DNA of 64,000 nucleotides from Cystobacter fuscus DSM 2262 (GTDB lineage Bacteria; Myxococcota; Myxococcia; Myxococcales; Myxococcaceae). Where the stretch lies: the NCBI RefSeq assembly GCF_000335475.2, contig NZ_ANAH02000067.1, forward strand, positions 124,001 through 188,000. Reading direction: 5' to 3'. Positions 25,271 to 33,197 of this stretch are shown one piece after another. The notes beneath the pieces are model-generated. The model was not told the origin of the DNA, ran no database searches, and worked only from the letters and a program-made list of their open reading frames with translations. How positions within the stretch are numbered: position 1 is the stretch's first letter; each line of letters starts with the position of its first letter. Made by a program: the position numbers and the translations under genes.

Positions 25271-25609
25271 TCACTCCCGTCGATGCAGGGGCGCTCCAAT
25301 CACCGGCAGGGCCACCAGCCGGCCCATCGGTGGATCATCCGCGTCCATCTCCAACTGCACGCGCTGCACCAGCCGCTCCACCTCCTCGGTGGGCAGCGAC
25401 TGCAGCACACTCACGAGGATCAGCTTGTCCTCGTCCGCCCCGAGCGCGAGTCCGCGCAGGCCCGCGAAGACGGGAACCTCCGCCGACAACGTGGCCGCGG
25501 CGCTCCGGGCCCGGACGACCAGCGGCTCGGGAATCCCAAAATCCCGGAACCGCCGGATGGCTCGTTCAGGCTGGTCCACATGGTCGAGAAAAGCGAGCAA
25601 GAGGTACAC
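25271..25609 (-). CDS. Small protein of unknown function upstream of the antiporters, 112 aa
   Basis: Cytoplasmic, beginning at GTG 25609 (VYLLLAFLDHVDQPERAIRRFRDFGIPEPLVV). The alternation of a hydrophobic strand, amphipathic helix and Gly-rich turn resembles small ferredoxin-like or PII-like regulators, with LALGADEDKLILVSVLQSL as a central strand-helix unit and EEVERLVQRVQLEM as a second helix. Its stop lies 16 bases before the proposed antiporter start, so it is probably the first gene of that operon and may regulate the transporters. I do not recognise a named family. Confidence 0.65.
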   Translation of the reverse strand: MYLLLAFLDHVDQPERAIRRFRDFGIPEPLVVRARSAAATLSAEVPVFAGLRGLALGADEDKLILVSVLQSLPTEEVERLVQRVQLEMDADDPPMGRLVALPVIGAPLHRRE

Positions 25610-25648
25610 GGCTCCGGTGTCTACCCGGTCCGTGCCCCTCCCGTCACG

Positions 25649-26116
25649 CTACTCCGTGCGCTCCGGGGTGGCTTCGTCAGCCGCCACGGGCGCACGCTCC
25701 TCCTCGGCCGCCGGAGCCGCCGGAGCCGCTGGAGCCGCCGCCGCGCCCGCCTGGGCCTCTTGCAGTGCACGCGCCGCGCGCTTGCCTTCCTCGATGAGCT
25801 TCTTCACCTTCTGCCCACCCTTGCGGCCAATCTCCTCGTAGAAGTTCGGTCCCCGCGTGGCCTTCACCCGGTCTCCGCCCTTCTTGCCGATCTCCTCGTA
25901 GAACTTGGCGCCGCGCTCGGCCTTCACCGTCTCGCCGCCCTTACGGCCGATCTCCTCGTAGAACGAGCGGCCGCGCTCGGCCTTCACCGTCGCGCCGCCC
26001 TTGCGGCCGATGGTCTCGTAGAACTCGCGACCTCGCTCGTTGCGCACGGTCTCTCCGCCCTTACGCCCCGCCTCAGCCACCGTCATGCTGCCCTTGTTGT
26101 CTTTGTCCTGTTGCAT
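25649..26116 (-). CDS. KGG-repeat stress protein (GsiB-like), 155 aa
   Basis: Five tandem repeats of about 20 residues (GRKGGETV-ERG-FYEEI), the stress-induced bacterial acidophilic repeat known from GsiB and plant-LEA-like proteins. These are very hydrophilic, probably disordered proteins linked to desiccation or general stress. The tail is Ala/Pro/Glu-rich. ATG 26116 is chosen because GGAGGAGA is correctly spaced upstream. The repeats are visible as 60-base DNA units between about 25815 and 26060. Single gene unit. Confidence 0.88.
   Translation of the reverse strand: MQQDKDNKGSMTVAEAGRKGGETVRNERGREFYETIGRKGGATVKAERGRSFYEEIGRKGGETVKAERGAKFYEEIGKKGGDRVKATRGPNFYEEIGRKGGQKVKKLIEEGKRAARALQEAQAGAAAAPAAPAAPAAEEERAPVAADEATPERTE
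25815..26060 (-). repeat. 60-base tandem repeats inside the KGG gene
   Basis: Four to five copies of a unit containing CCGCCCTT-CGGCCGATCTCCTCGTAGAA on the plus strand. They encode the KGG repeats; variation is mostly at third positions and near the Arg-Gly turn. Confidence 0.8.
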
Positions 26117-26515
26117 GTCCGTCTCCTCCTGCGTTGCCCCGTCCCCACGCGGGTGCCCCTTGCTTGAAAACTTGGGACGGAGGCGCCCCGATGCAAGCAA
26201 GCTCTGTACTCCGCCAGCCGTTCACAACCTGAGAGAAGCACCTGAAACCTCAATGATTCCAGGAGCTTGCGCCCAAAAGCCCTCCATGCACGCCAGACTA
26301 CGGCCTGTCCGCCTGGACGCTTCAATGTTGAGAACACACCAGCCCGCGTTGTGGATTCCCGATAGATCTCCCACCTCGGCCCCCACAGGCGGGCGATCAC
26401 GACAGGGGTAACGGCCCCGGCGAGCTCTGGCTTGGAATCCGGACACTCGGGCGGGCGGCCCGGAGAGGGCTCGCCTTCCCGTCCGCCACGGGCCCCAGGA
26501 GCCGTCCGGGAACGC
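26117..26515. other. Gene-free stretch between glnD and the KGG gene
   Basis: These 399 bases are less GC-rich than the neighbours, especially 26180-26350. The left end holds the KGG promoter. A minus-strand piece (WGPRWEIYRESTTRAGVFSTLKR, about 26290-26390) reads like protein but has no start or stop context and no recognisable family. Otherwise nothing is seen. Confidence 0.4.
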
Positions 26516-29203
26516 TCAGTGCCGCGGGGCGGAGCCCTCGTGCTCCAGGGCCTCGAGGGCGGCGGTGATGGCGTCCACGAGCGCCGCCTCCTCGCCCGCT
26601 CCTTCCACCCGGGCGCCCTCCCGCGTGACGTAGAACGAGTCCATGGCGCGGTGGGCCTCGGTGGACACCTTGGCCAGGGCGATGCTCGCTCCCGAGCGCG
26701 TGAGGGCCGAGGCAATGGCGTGCAGCAGGCCCACGCGATCGCGCGCCAGGACATCCACCACGGTGAAGTCCCGCGAGGCGCGGTTGTCCACCGTCACCCG
26801 GGGCGTCACGGGGGGCAGGTGCCGCTGCGGCAGCGAGCCCGCGCGGCGCCGGCGCAGCACCTCCTCGATGGAGGCCGCGCCCGTGAGGACCCGCAGGAGG
26901 TCCGCCCGGGCCTGACGCCAGCGCGAGCGCTCCAGGCGCTGTCCCTGGGGCGGCCGCACGTCGAACACGTCCAGCGCCAGCCCATCCGAGGTGGAGACGA
27001 TGCGCGCGGAGAGGATGTCGATGCGGTGGGCGGACAGCACGCCGGCGAGCAGTGCGAGCAGACCCGGTCTGTCCCGGGCCGCGAGGGTGAGCTCGCTGGA
27101 GCCCGCGTCCGGGTGGTGGCGCAAGGCGGCGGCCAGGGGTTGGCGTGCGGCCCGGGCGAGCAGCCGGCCGTGGAGCGTGGCGCGCGCGGGATCCGTCCCG
27201 AGGAAGTAGCGCTCCGGGAGGCTGCCTTCCAGCTCGCGTGCCCGCGCCTCGCCGAGCACGCGGGCCCAGCGCGCGTGGAAGCGCTCGCGCACGAGCGGTC
27301 CGCCCGTGGGCGCGCTCCGGCCCACCAGGTGCGCGCGCGTCTTGTCATACAGCTCGCGCAGCAGTTGCCCCTTCCACGCCGTCCACATGCGCGGCCCCAC
27401 CGAGCTGATGTCCGCCCAGGTGAGCAGGTAGAGACAGGTGAGCTTCTCCACGTCCCCCACCCGCTGGGCGAAGTCGGCGATGAGCGCCGGATCGCTCAGG
27501 TCCCGGCGCTGCGCGGTGTGGCTCATCGCCAGGTGCTCCTTCACGAGGAACTCGGCCACCTCGCGCTGGCGCGCGGTGAGGCCCAGCCGCTCGCCGAGCG
27601 CCACCATCAACAGGCGGCCCTTCTCCGAGTGGTCGCCCCCCATGCCCTTGCCCGCGTCGTGCAGGAGCATGCCCAGGTAGAGCGGGAGCGGGTCCGTCAG
27701 CTCGCGCATCTCGCGCGACAGCTCGGGCTCCTGCGCCACGAGTTCTCCGGCGCGCAGGGAGTAGAGGCGGCGCACGGCGAAGAGCGTGTGCACGTCGACG
27801 GTGTACACATGGTACAGGTCGTGCTGGTGGTGGGCGGTGACGCGGCCGAACTCGGGCACCACCGCGCCGAGCAGCCCCATGTCATGCAGCTCGAAGAGGA
27901 GCTCGCCCCGGGTGCCGGGCCGGGCGAAGAGGGCCTTGAAGGCGGTGGTGACGGCGGGCGTGGCGCGGGCGGCCTCCAGCGCGGGCAGGGCCTGCACCGC
28001 CTGTCCCCGGGCCCACGAGTAGAGCGACAGGCCGTGCTCCTCGGCGGTGCGCACGAAGTCGAGCATCGAGGCAGGCTCGCGGGTGAACAACGTGGAGTCG
28101 CTCACGGTGAGCTTGCCGTGGAAGACGCGGAAGGGGCCCAGCCGGCGCGCCGGGAGCAAGGAGACGCGGCGCGCGGCGCTCAGCTCCTCGCAGCGGGCGA
28201 TGAGCGCGTCGGCGGCCTGGCGGATGGCGCTGGCGGCGAGGTAGTCGTCGCGCATGAAGGCCTCCACGGGCAGCACGGGTCCCTGCTGGTAGCCGAGGAA
28301 GCGCGCCACCTCCTCCTGCAAGTCGAAGGTGAGCCGGTCCTCCTTGCGTCCGCGCAGGAAGTGCAGGTGGTGGCGGATGCGCAGCAGGAAGTCACGTGCG
28401 GCCTTGAGGCGCGCCACCTCCGAGCCCGGGAGGATGGACTGCTGGAGCAGGCCCGTGAGGCCGCGCGTGTGGAAGCGCACCCGGGCGATCCACAGGGCCG
28501 TCTCCAGATCGCGCAGACCCCCCTCCCCCTGCTTGAGGTTGGGCTCGAGCAGGAAGACGGAGTCGCCGAACTTCTCGCGGCGGGCGCGCAGCTCCTGGGC
28601 CTTCTCCTGGATGTAGGCGTCGGCGCGGTGGGTGAGCAGCCGGGGCAGGACGTTCTGGGTGAAGAGCGCGAAGGTGGCGGCGTCGCCGGTGAGCAAGCGA
28701 GCGTCGAGCAGCGCGGTGCGGATGGTCTGGTCACCGTCGGCGGCGCGGATGCATTCCTCGGGCGAGCGGGCGCTCCAGCCGACGGCGCGCTTCAAGTCCC
28801 ACAGGAGCGTGGGGAAGGCGCGGGCGAGCGGCGTGGCGGCGGCCTCGGGGACGCCCGGGGGGCGCAGGAGGAGCAGATCCAGGTCCGAGTGGGGGGACAG
28901 CTCGCGGCGGCCGTAGGAGCCGAGCGACACGAGGGCGAGGCCCGGAGGGGCGTCGAGCTCGGCGGACAGCTCGGAGAAGAGGCCCTGGACGAGCGTGTCG
29001 GTGGCGGCGGCGAGCAGACGGCTGGTGGACAGGCCCGCGGCGCCGCCACGGTGGAAGGCCTCGACGTGGGCGGAGGCCTCGCGCAGGTACTCCCGGGCAC
29101 GGGCCAGACGATCCGCGGGGCCACCTGAGGGAAACACGGGGAGCGAGCCAAAGGTCTCGTGGTGGGTGGCCGTGGGGGGAGACGGGATGGGCGGGACGCT
29201 CAT
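26516..29203 (-). CDS. glnD: GlnD-type bifunctional PII uridylyltransferase/uridylyl-removing enzyme, 895 aa
   Basis: Controls nitrogen metabolism by adding or removing UMP on PII in response to glutamine. The nucleotidyltransferase site is G95SYGRRELSPHSDLD with the two metal-binding Asp (107, 109). The central helical region has FLLEPNLKQGEGGLRDLE. The HD hydrolase has LLHDAGKGMGGDHSEKG, and two ACT domains occupy the last 190 residues (ARDRPGLLALLAGVL and LARDRVGLLHAIASAL). The protein is complete. ATG 29203 is preferred over an in-frame start at 29266. Part of its 5' end is duplicated at 32170-32311. Confidence 0.93.
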   Translation of the reverse strand: MSVPPIPSPPTATHHETFGSLPVFPSGGPADRLARAREYLREASAHVEAFHRGGAAGLSTSRLLAAATDTLVQGLFSELSAELDAPPGLALVSLGSYGRRELSPHSDLDLLLLRPPGVPEAAATPLARAFPTLLWDLKRAVGWSARSPEECIRAADGDQTIRTALLDARLLTGDAATFALFTQNVLPRLLTHRADAYIQEKAQELRARREKFGDSVFLLEPNLKQGEGGLRDLETALWIARVRFHTRGLTGLLQQSILPGSEVARLKAARDFLLRIRHHLHFLRGRKEDRLTFDLQEEVARFLGYQQGPVLPVEAFMRDDYLAASAIRQAADALIARCEELSAARRVSLLPARRLGPFRVFHGKLTVSDSTLFTREPASMLDFVRTAEEHGLSLYSWARGQAVQALPALEAARATPAVTTAFKALFARPGTRGELLFELHDMGLLGAVVPEFGRVTAHHQHDLYHVYTVDVHTLFAVRRLYSLRAGELVAQEPELSREMRELTDPLPLYLGMLLHDAGKGMGGDHSEKGRLLMVALGERLGLTARQREVAEFLVKEHLAMSHTAQRRDLSDPALIADFAQRVGDVEKLTCLYLLTWADISSVGPRMWTAWKGQLLRELYDKTRAHLVGRSAPTGGPLVRERFHARWARVLGEARARELEGSLPERYFLGTDPARATLHGRLLARAARQPLAAALRHHPDAGSSELTLAARDRPGLLALLAGVLSAHRIDILSARIVSTSDGLALDVFDVRPPQGQRLERSRWRQARADLLRVLTGAASIEEVLRRRRAGSLPQRHLPPVTPRVTVDNRASRDFTVVDVLARDRVGLLHAIASALTRSGASIALAKVSTEAHRAMDSFYVTREGARVEGAGEEAALVDAITAALEALEHEGSAPRH

Positions 29204-29383
29204 GGGAGGGCTCGGAACCGGTCGATCGTCCCGGCCACCATCGCTCAGGTCCGGGCCCGTCCCCAAGCGCGGGAAGTGCCGATCGGGTTACGCGGTGTAG
29301 CGAATCCCGCCCCTCATGACTCCTTACGTCTGTACAGTCATGCGACATTTCAGGTAGGAGGAGCCGAAAGATGAGGAGCACAC

Positions 29384-30145
29384 ATGAGAGATACTCCTGA
29401 ATGGAAGGGCGGCCGGATCGGGCCCTATCAAGTCGGCAGTTGCTACCGGGACATCCCAGCGGAGATAGGGCGTATCTACGAAGCCCACCACATCGAGACG
29501 GGCGCGCCCGCGCTCGTGCTGCTTCCAACGGAGAACGAGGCGTGGGGCGCGCACTTTGCCTGGAGCATTCGGGTCACGAGCTACGCGCATCCGTCTGCGC
29601 ACATCATGGAAGTCCAAAACGATTCTGAGGTGGAGGACTCAGCCCTCCACGAACTGACCTTGATGTTCATCCGACTCGCGGGAGCCTCGGCGAGCATCGA
29701 GGACCGAAAGGCGGCGCGGGCCCACCTCAGCCACAAGTCCACGCCCCTTGCACGTCGCCGCCGGGTGACGCACTGGGGACTCGCGGGGGCGGGACTGGCC
29801 CTGGCGGCCGGAATTCTGCTCTTCCTCTGGACACACCCTCTCCAAGAGTCGCAGATGCGTCACGAACCTGGTTCAAGGACGCGGGGGGCAATGGAAGAAC
29901 CTCTAGCCTTCATTGATGCGCGGGATAACGCCTTCCCCGTCATCGCGTACCCCATGCCAATCGCTCCCTTCAAAGGGCAGCAGAAGCCTCCCTGTATCCC
30001 AGTGACAGAGACGGAGATCCGAGGCGGGTGCTGGGTTCAGCACGCGCAGCTTCCTCCCTGCCCGCCCAGCACGGCCGAGTACCAGGGGAAGTGCTACATG
30101 CCAGTCAAGGAAAAGACTCCGGAGCCACGCTCTGTTCAGCCCTGA
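29384..30145 (+). CDS. Degenerate kinase-like single-pass membrane protein, 253 aa
   Basis: Residues 8-50 resemble the first strands of a Ser/Thr protein kinase (GGRIGPYQVGSCY, then RIYEAHHIETGAPALVLLP), but the Gly-rich loop is poor, the catalytic Lys is missing (VLLP instead of VAVK-type) and no HRD or DFG follows. After about 125 residues there is one transmembrane helix (about 129-150), then a 100-residue tail with five Cys and Pro-rich CIPVTETEIRGGCWVQ and PPSTAEYQGKCYMP. Similar proteins sit near toxin/immunity genes in myxobacteria, but the role is unknown. Lower GC than glnD, suggesting acquisition. A strong terminator hairpin follows the stop. Confidence 0.7.
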   Translation: MRDTPEWKGGRIGPYQVGSCYRDIPAEIGRIYEAHHIETGAPALVLLPTENEAWGAHFAWSIRVTSYAHPSAHIMEVQNDSEVEDSALHELTLMFIRLAGASASIEDRKAARAHLSHKSTPLARRRRVTHWGLAGAGLALAAGILLFLWTHPLQESQMRHEPGSRTRGAMEEPLAFIDARDNAFPVIAYPMPIAPFKGQQKPPCIPVTETEIRGGCWVQHAQLPPCPPSTAEYQGKCYMPVKEKTPEPRSVQP

Positions 30146-30155
30146 CCCGGATACT

Positions 30156-30176
30156 CCCGGGCCAGACGAGCCCGGG
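30156..30176 (+). terminator. Terminator hairpin between convergent genes
   Basis: CCCGGGC (30156-30162) and GCCCGGG (30170-30176) form a perfect 7-base-pair GC stem with a 7-base loop, 10 bases after the kinase-like stop and before the convergent immunity gene. There is no strong T run, as is common in this GC-rich genome. Confidence 0.6.
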
Positions 30177-30218
30177 GTTCATCAGAGGGAAACACCGGGC
30201 TCAAGCCGAAGGTCTCAT

Positions 30219-30791
30219 TCAGACCTCGTCGAACCGCCCCCCTGAGATGCCGATACGCTCCAGCGCCTCCTTGGTCTCTCCGTCAACGATGAGCGCGGGG
30301 TGCCAGCCCCACAGCCGGAACACACGCGCGTCACCCACCCGCGACTTGTCGATGCGCAGTCCGGAAACGGCACGGTATCGCCCCACCTTCTCGGGTCGGC
30401 CATCTTCCGGCGTCCAGAGTCGCACCTCTTCACAGGCCGCATCATCGATGCAGCGGACGGTGCGCGCCACGACCAGGAGGTAATAGGGCTCGGCCTGCCC
30501 CTCGACATCCACAGGAAAGAGTTGGACGTCGTTGGATGCCATCTCACGGAACACCGATGTGGCTTGCGCACTGAGAATGGGCGTGAGCCCCACCCCCGCC
30601 GAAGTGAAGTCTAGCGGCCTGCCTGGGCGTGAGACCGGAACGCGCAATCTTCCGGGAGGATCTATCCGATCTCCGCTGGTGAACGCCCAGACATCATCTA
30701 CTTGCCGGCCATCCGCGGTGGTCGGCGTGGTCAAATACCAGCGCTCCCGCGCATCAACGTCGATACTCAGATTAAAAAAACGTTGTTTCAT
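30219..30791 (-). CDS. DUF1629 (Imm11-like) immunity protein, 190 aa
   Basis: Soluble protein with the family layout: N-terminal FFNLSIDVDARERWYL and GRQVDDVWAFTSGDRIDPPGRL, a hydrophobic mid-section, and the C-terminal VFRLWGWHPALIVDGETKEAL-RIGISGGRF. DUF1629/Imm11 proteins are predicted immunity factors of polymorphic toxins. It starts 4 bases after the end of the AHH toxin gene, the normal toxin-then-immunity order, so it probably neutralises that nuclease in the cytoplasm. Confidence 0.78.
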   Translation of the reverse strand: MKQRFFNLSIDVDARERWYLTTPTTADGRQVDDVWAFTSGDRIDPPGRLRVPVSRPGRPLDFTSAGVGLTPILSAQATSVFREMASNDVQLFPVDVEGQAEPYYLLVVARTVRCIDDAACEEVRLWTPEDGRPEKVGRYRAVSGLRIDKSRVGDARVFRLWGWHPALIVDGETKEALERIGISGGRFDEV

Positions 30792-30795
30792 GACC

Positions 30796-32091
30796 TCATA
30801 CCCCGGGGCTCTTCGTAATGAGCTTCCTCAGTTTGGTGCCTGTGGTCGTGAGGTCTCGGGCAATATCCACCAGTGCCTCAACTAAAGCAGATCGACACTG
30901 AGTGACACCTCGACATCCCGCCATGGATTCATCGATGCGGCTGAGAACCTCTTGATGGTACTCGCGCGGATGCGGTCCCTTGTGCCCCTTGATTCGCACC
31001 AGGTTCGCGGTGTCATTGAGGCTCATTCCCGCCTGCTCGAAATACGGCTCGAAAATCGGTGTCCAAGGGCCACCAGTCAACTCGGAAACCTCATTCTTGT
31101 CCGTGCAGATGTGGTGGATGTCACCCTCGGGGTCGCCCTGAATGGAGCTTCCGGGCCCCAGCGCAACCGCCGCAACGGCCGTCGGCGCAAGGGCGATGTT
31201 CAGCACCGCCGCCGAGGATAGAGCGATCGATCGCACCTCGCCCGTCAACGCTCCCGACAGCTGGAAACCACCTTCTGTTTGCGCCCTCAACGCCGCTCGA
31301 GCAAAGCCCGGCATCTTGGGCCCCTGCGCAGCCATGGCGCTCTTGCCGCCGAGCGCGGTCAACGCGACAATCACCAGAATACGTGCTCCATTGTCCCCGA
31401 GGAGCTTCCCAAAACGGTGCCCGGCATCCTTCAGCATCCAAGAGTTCCGGGCGTTTTTCGCTTCCTCCATGAGCCGCAGGAATCCCTGCCCAAGGTTCCA
31501 TACGGGGCCTGTACCGAGATACGCGATCAGGGATGACACCAACCCAATCGCGAGGAGTTTTGTGATGGGCTCGGGCGCAACGAGCATGACAAGCGCGGTC
31601 CCGACCATCGAAACAATCATTTCACGCAAGGCGGCTGGATTCATCGCGTCTCCTACTGCATCCCTCATCCCATCCCAGATGGTGTCGAAGGCGAAGGAAA
31701 GCGCCATCATGCGCCGCTCCATGAGGTCCAGCTTGAATTCATCCGCGAGCAGCAGGCCCGGGCTCCCGTGAGGCTCGCTTTGCTGCTGGCTTATCCACGA
31801 AGGGGGCACGATGCGGCCCCTGGCACCGTCGACGATCGCCTCGTCTCCAGCGGAAGCAAGCAATGAGAGCCGGTCGTCTTGCTGGAGTTCCTCAAGACCA
31901 ACGTTCAGCTTCGTGTCGAGTACGAGCCGCGAGACAGCGGTTTTGAACTCCGCTTCATCAATCCTGACAGGTTCGGTGTCGACAGGCTTGTAGATGAGCG
32001 GCGTACTCTGCCCGATGTCCAGGTTCACGATTCGTGTTGTCACACACCCTGACGCGAGAAGTAGCAGCACAACGACTCCGCAAATTCTCAT
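30796..32091 (-). CDS. Lipoprotein with C-terminal AHH nuclease toxin domain, 431 aa
   Basis: Signal MRICGVVVLLLLASGC gives a lipobox with Cys16. The middle (about 155-312) has three hydrophobic stretches that may insert in or cross a membrane. The C-terminal 105 residues form an AHH-type HNH-like nuclease: His326-His327 (DIHHICTD), a GMSLNDTANLVRI segment with Asn363, then His370, His374 and His379 in GHKGPHPREYH. Together with the immunity gene downstream this is a toxin-immunity pair. A lipoprotein carrier suggests surface display and contact-dependent delivery rather than type VI delivery (inference). GC is clearly lower than average, so horizontal acquisition is likely. Confidence 0.78.
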   Translation of the reverse strand: MRICGVVVLLLLASGCVTTRIVNLDIGQSTPLIYKPVDTEPVRIDEAEFKTAVSRLVLDTKLNVGLEELQQDDRLSLLASAGDEAIVDGARGRIVPPSWISQQQSEPHGSPGLLLADEFKLDLMERRMMALSFAFDTIWDGMRDAVGDAMNPAALREMIVSMVGTALVMLVAPEPITKLLAIGLVSSLIAYLGTGPVWNLGQGFLRLMEEAKNARNSWMLKDAGHRFGKLLGDNGARILVIVALTALGGKSAMAAQGPKMPGFARAALRAQTEGGFQLSGALTGEVRSIALSSAAVLNIALAPTAVAAVALGPGSSIQGDPEGDIHHICTDKNEVSELTGGPWTPIFEPYFEQAGMSLNDTANLVRIKGHKGPHPREYHQEVLSRIDESMAGCRGVTQCRSALVEALVDIARDLTTTGTKLRKLITKSPGV

Positions 32092-32169
32092 GGCTGTCCT
32101 CGAGGTAGGTGCCCTCGCGCATCAGGGGCATCACCACTTTAGCAGTCGAACCCCGAGGCGGGTGAGCCG

Positions 32170-32311
32170 ATGGCGGCGAACAGACAGATGGTGGACAGGC
32201 CCGCAGCGCCGCCACTGTGGAAGGCCTCGACGCGGGCAGAGGCCTCGCGCAGGTACTCCCGGGCCCGGGCCAGAGCCACCATCGCTCAGGTCCGGGCCCG
32301 TCCCCAAGCGG
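32170..32311 (-). pseudogene. Truncated, internally deleted copy of the glnD 5' end
   Basis: 32170-32273 matches 29001-29107 (inside the intact glnD, residues about 32-67) at roughly 90 percent. 32274-32310 then matches 29234-29270, upstream of glnD. About 126 bases between the two segments are missing. The two copies are in the same orientation 3 kb apart and flank the kinase-like gene and the toxin/immunity pair. No reading frame is maintained to a functional product. Confidence 0.75.
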
Positions 32312-32317
32312 GGATTC

Positions 32318-33130
32318 TCAGGCCAGGAACCGAGTGACCTGTCCGGTGAAGTCCTCGATCTCCTGGAAGAGGAACCCATGGCCAGCGTCGGGGTAGAGAA
32401 TCAGCTTCGCGTTGGGCGCTTCCTGGGAGATGACGTAGGAGCGATACGCGGGGAGCATGACATCCGAGGTGCCATTGGCCACCAGGATCGGCAGCTTGAG
32501 TTCCCCAAGGCGCGCGCGCGTGCCCTTCCATTGAGTCAGGGCCTTGACCTGACGCAGGAAGGACTCCTTCGTGACGGCCGGCACCTTGTCCTGGAGGGCA
32601 CCCAGCCGGGCCAGAGAGGCCTTCCCCGCCGCGCGGCCCGTGTCCGTCTCGGTGAAGAACAGGAACAGGAAATCCTCCTCGCTGCTGACGGGCCGGGTCA
32701 TGACCTCGGGCACCCGGGGGTGCGCCTGCGGACCGTCCGTGATCCCGCCCGGACTGGAACCCGCGATCACGAGCCGGCGCACGAGCTGGGGACGGTCGAG
32801 CGCGACCTGCTGCGCGACGATCCCTCCCAACGACCAGCCGAGCAGGTCGACCTTCGTGAGCTCCAGCGCGTCGATGAACGCCGCCGCCACCTCGGCCATC
32901 CCCTCGACGCTGTCCGGCACCTGGCCGCTGGAGCCGCCTATGCCCGCGTTGTCGAACCGGATCACCTGCCGGTGGGCCGCGAGCGCGGAGATGAACGCCG
33001 GATCCCAGTCATCGAGCGTTCCCCGGAAACGCTGCAAGAGAACGAGTGGAACGCCGCCGCGCTGTCCATCGACGCGATACGCCAGACGACCCAAGCGGGT
33101 GTCCGTGAACTGCAATCCATTCTGGCTCAT
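32318..33130 (-). CDS. Alpha/beta hydrolase, Ser nucleophile, 270 aa
   Basis: Fold signatures: VPLVLLQRFRGTLDDW at the oxyanion strand (the usual His-Gly is replaced), FDNAGIGGSSG, nucleophile elbow LLGWSLGGIVAQ, an Asp near NGTSDVMLP and the catalytic His in PDAGHGFLFQ. It is similar to non-heme chloroperoxidase/esterase-like hydrolases. Substrate not known. It lies 67 bases downstream of the alcohol dehydrogenase, probably in the same TetR-controlled transcript. Confidence 0.85.
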   Translation of the reverse strand: MSQNGLQFTDTRLGRLAYRVDGQRGGVPLVLLQRFRGTLDDWDPAFISALAAHRQVIRFDNAGIGGSSGQVPDSVEGMAEVAAAFIDALELTKVDLLGWSLGGIVAQQVALDRPQLVRRLVIAGSSPGGITDGPQAHPRVPEVMTRPVSSEEDFLFLFFTETDTGRAAGKASLARLGALQDKVPAVTKESFLRQVKALTQWKGTRARLGELKLPILVANGTSDVMLPAYRSYVISQEAPNAKLILYPDAGHGFLFQEIEDFTGQVTRFLA

Positions 33131-33197
33131 GATGTCTACTCCGTCGAATTGCTGTGTTTCATCCGCCGGCGATTCGCCGTCACGGACTTGTCTGTCT

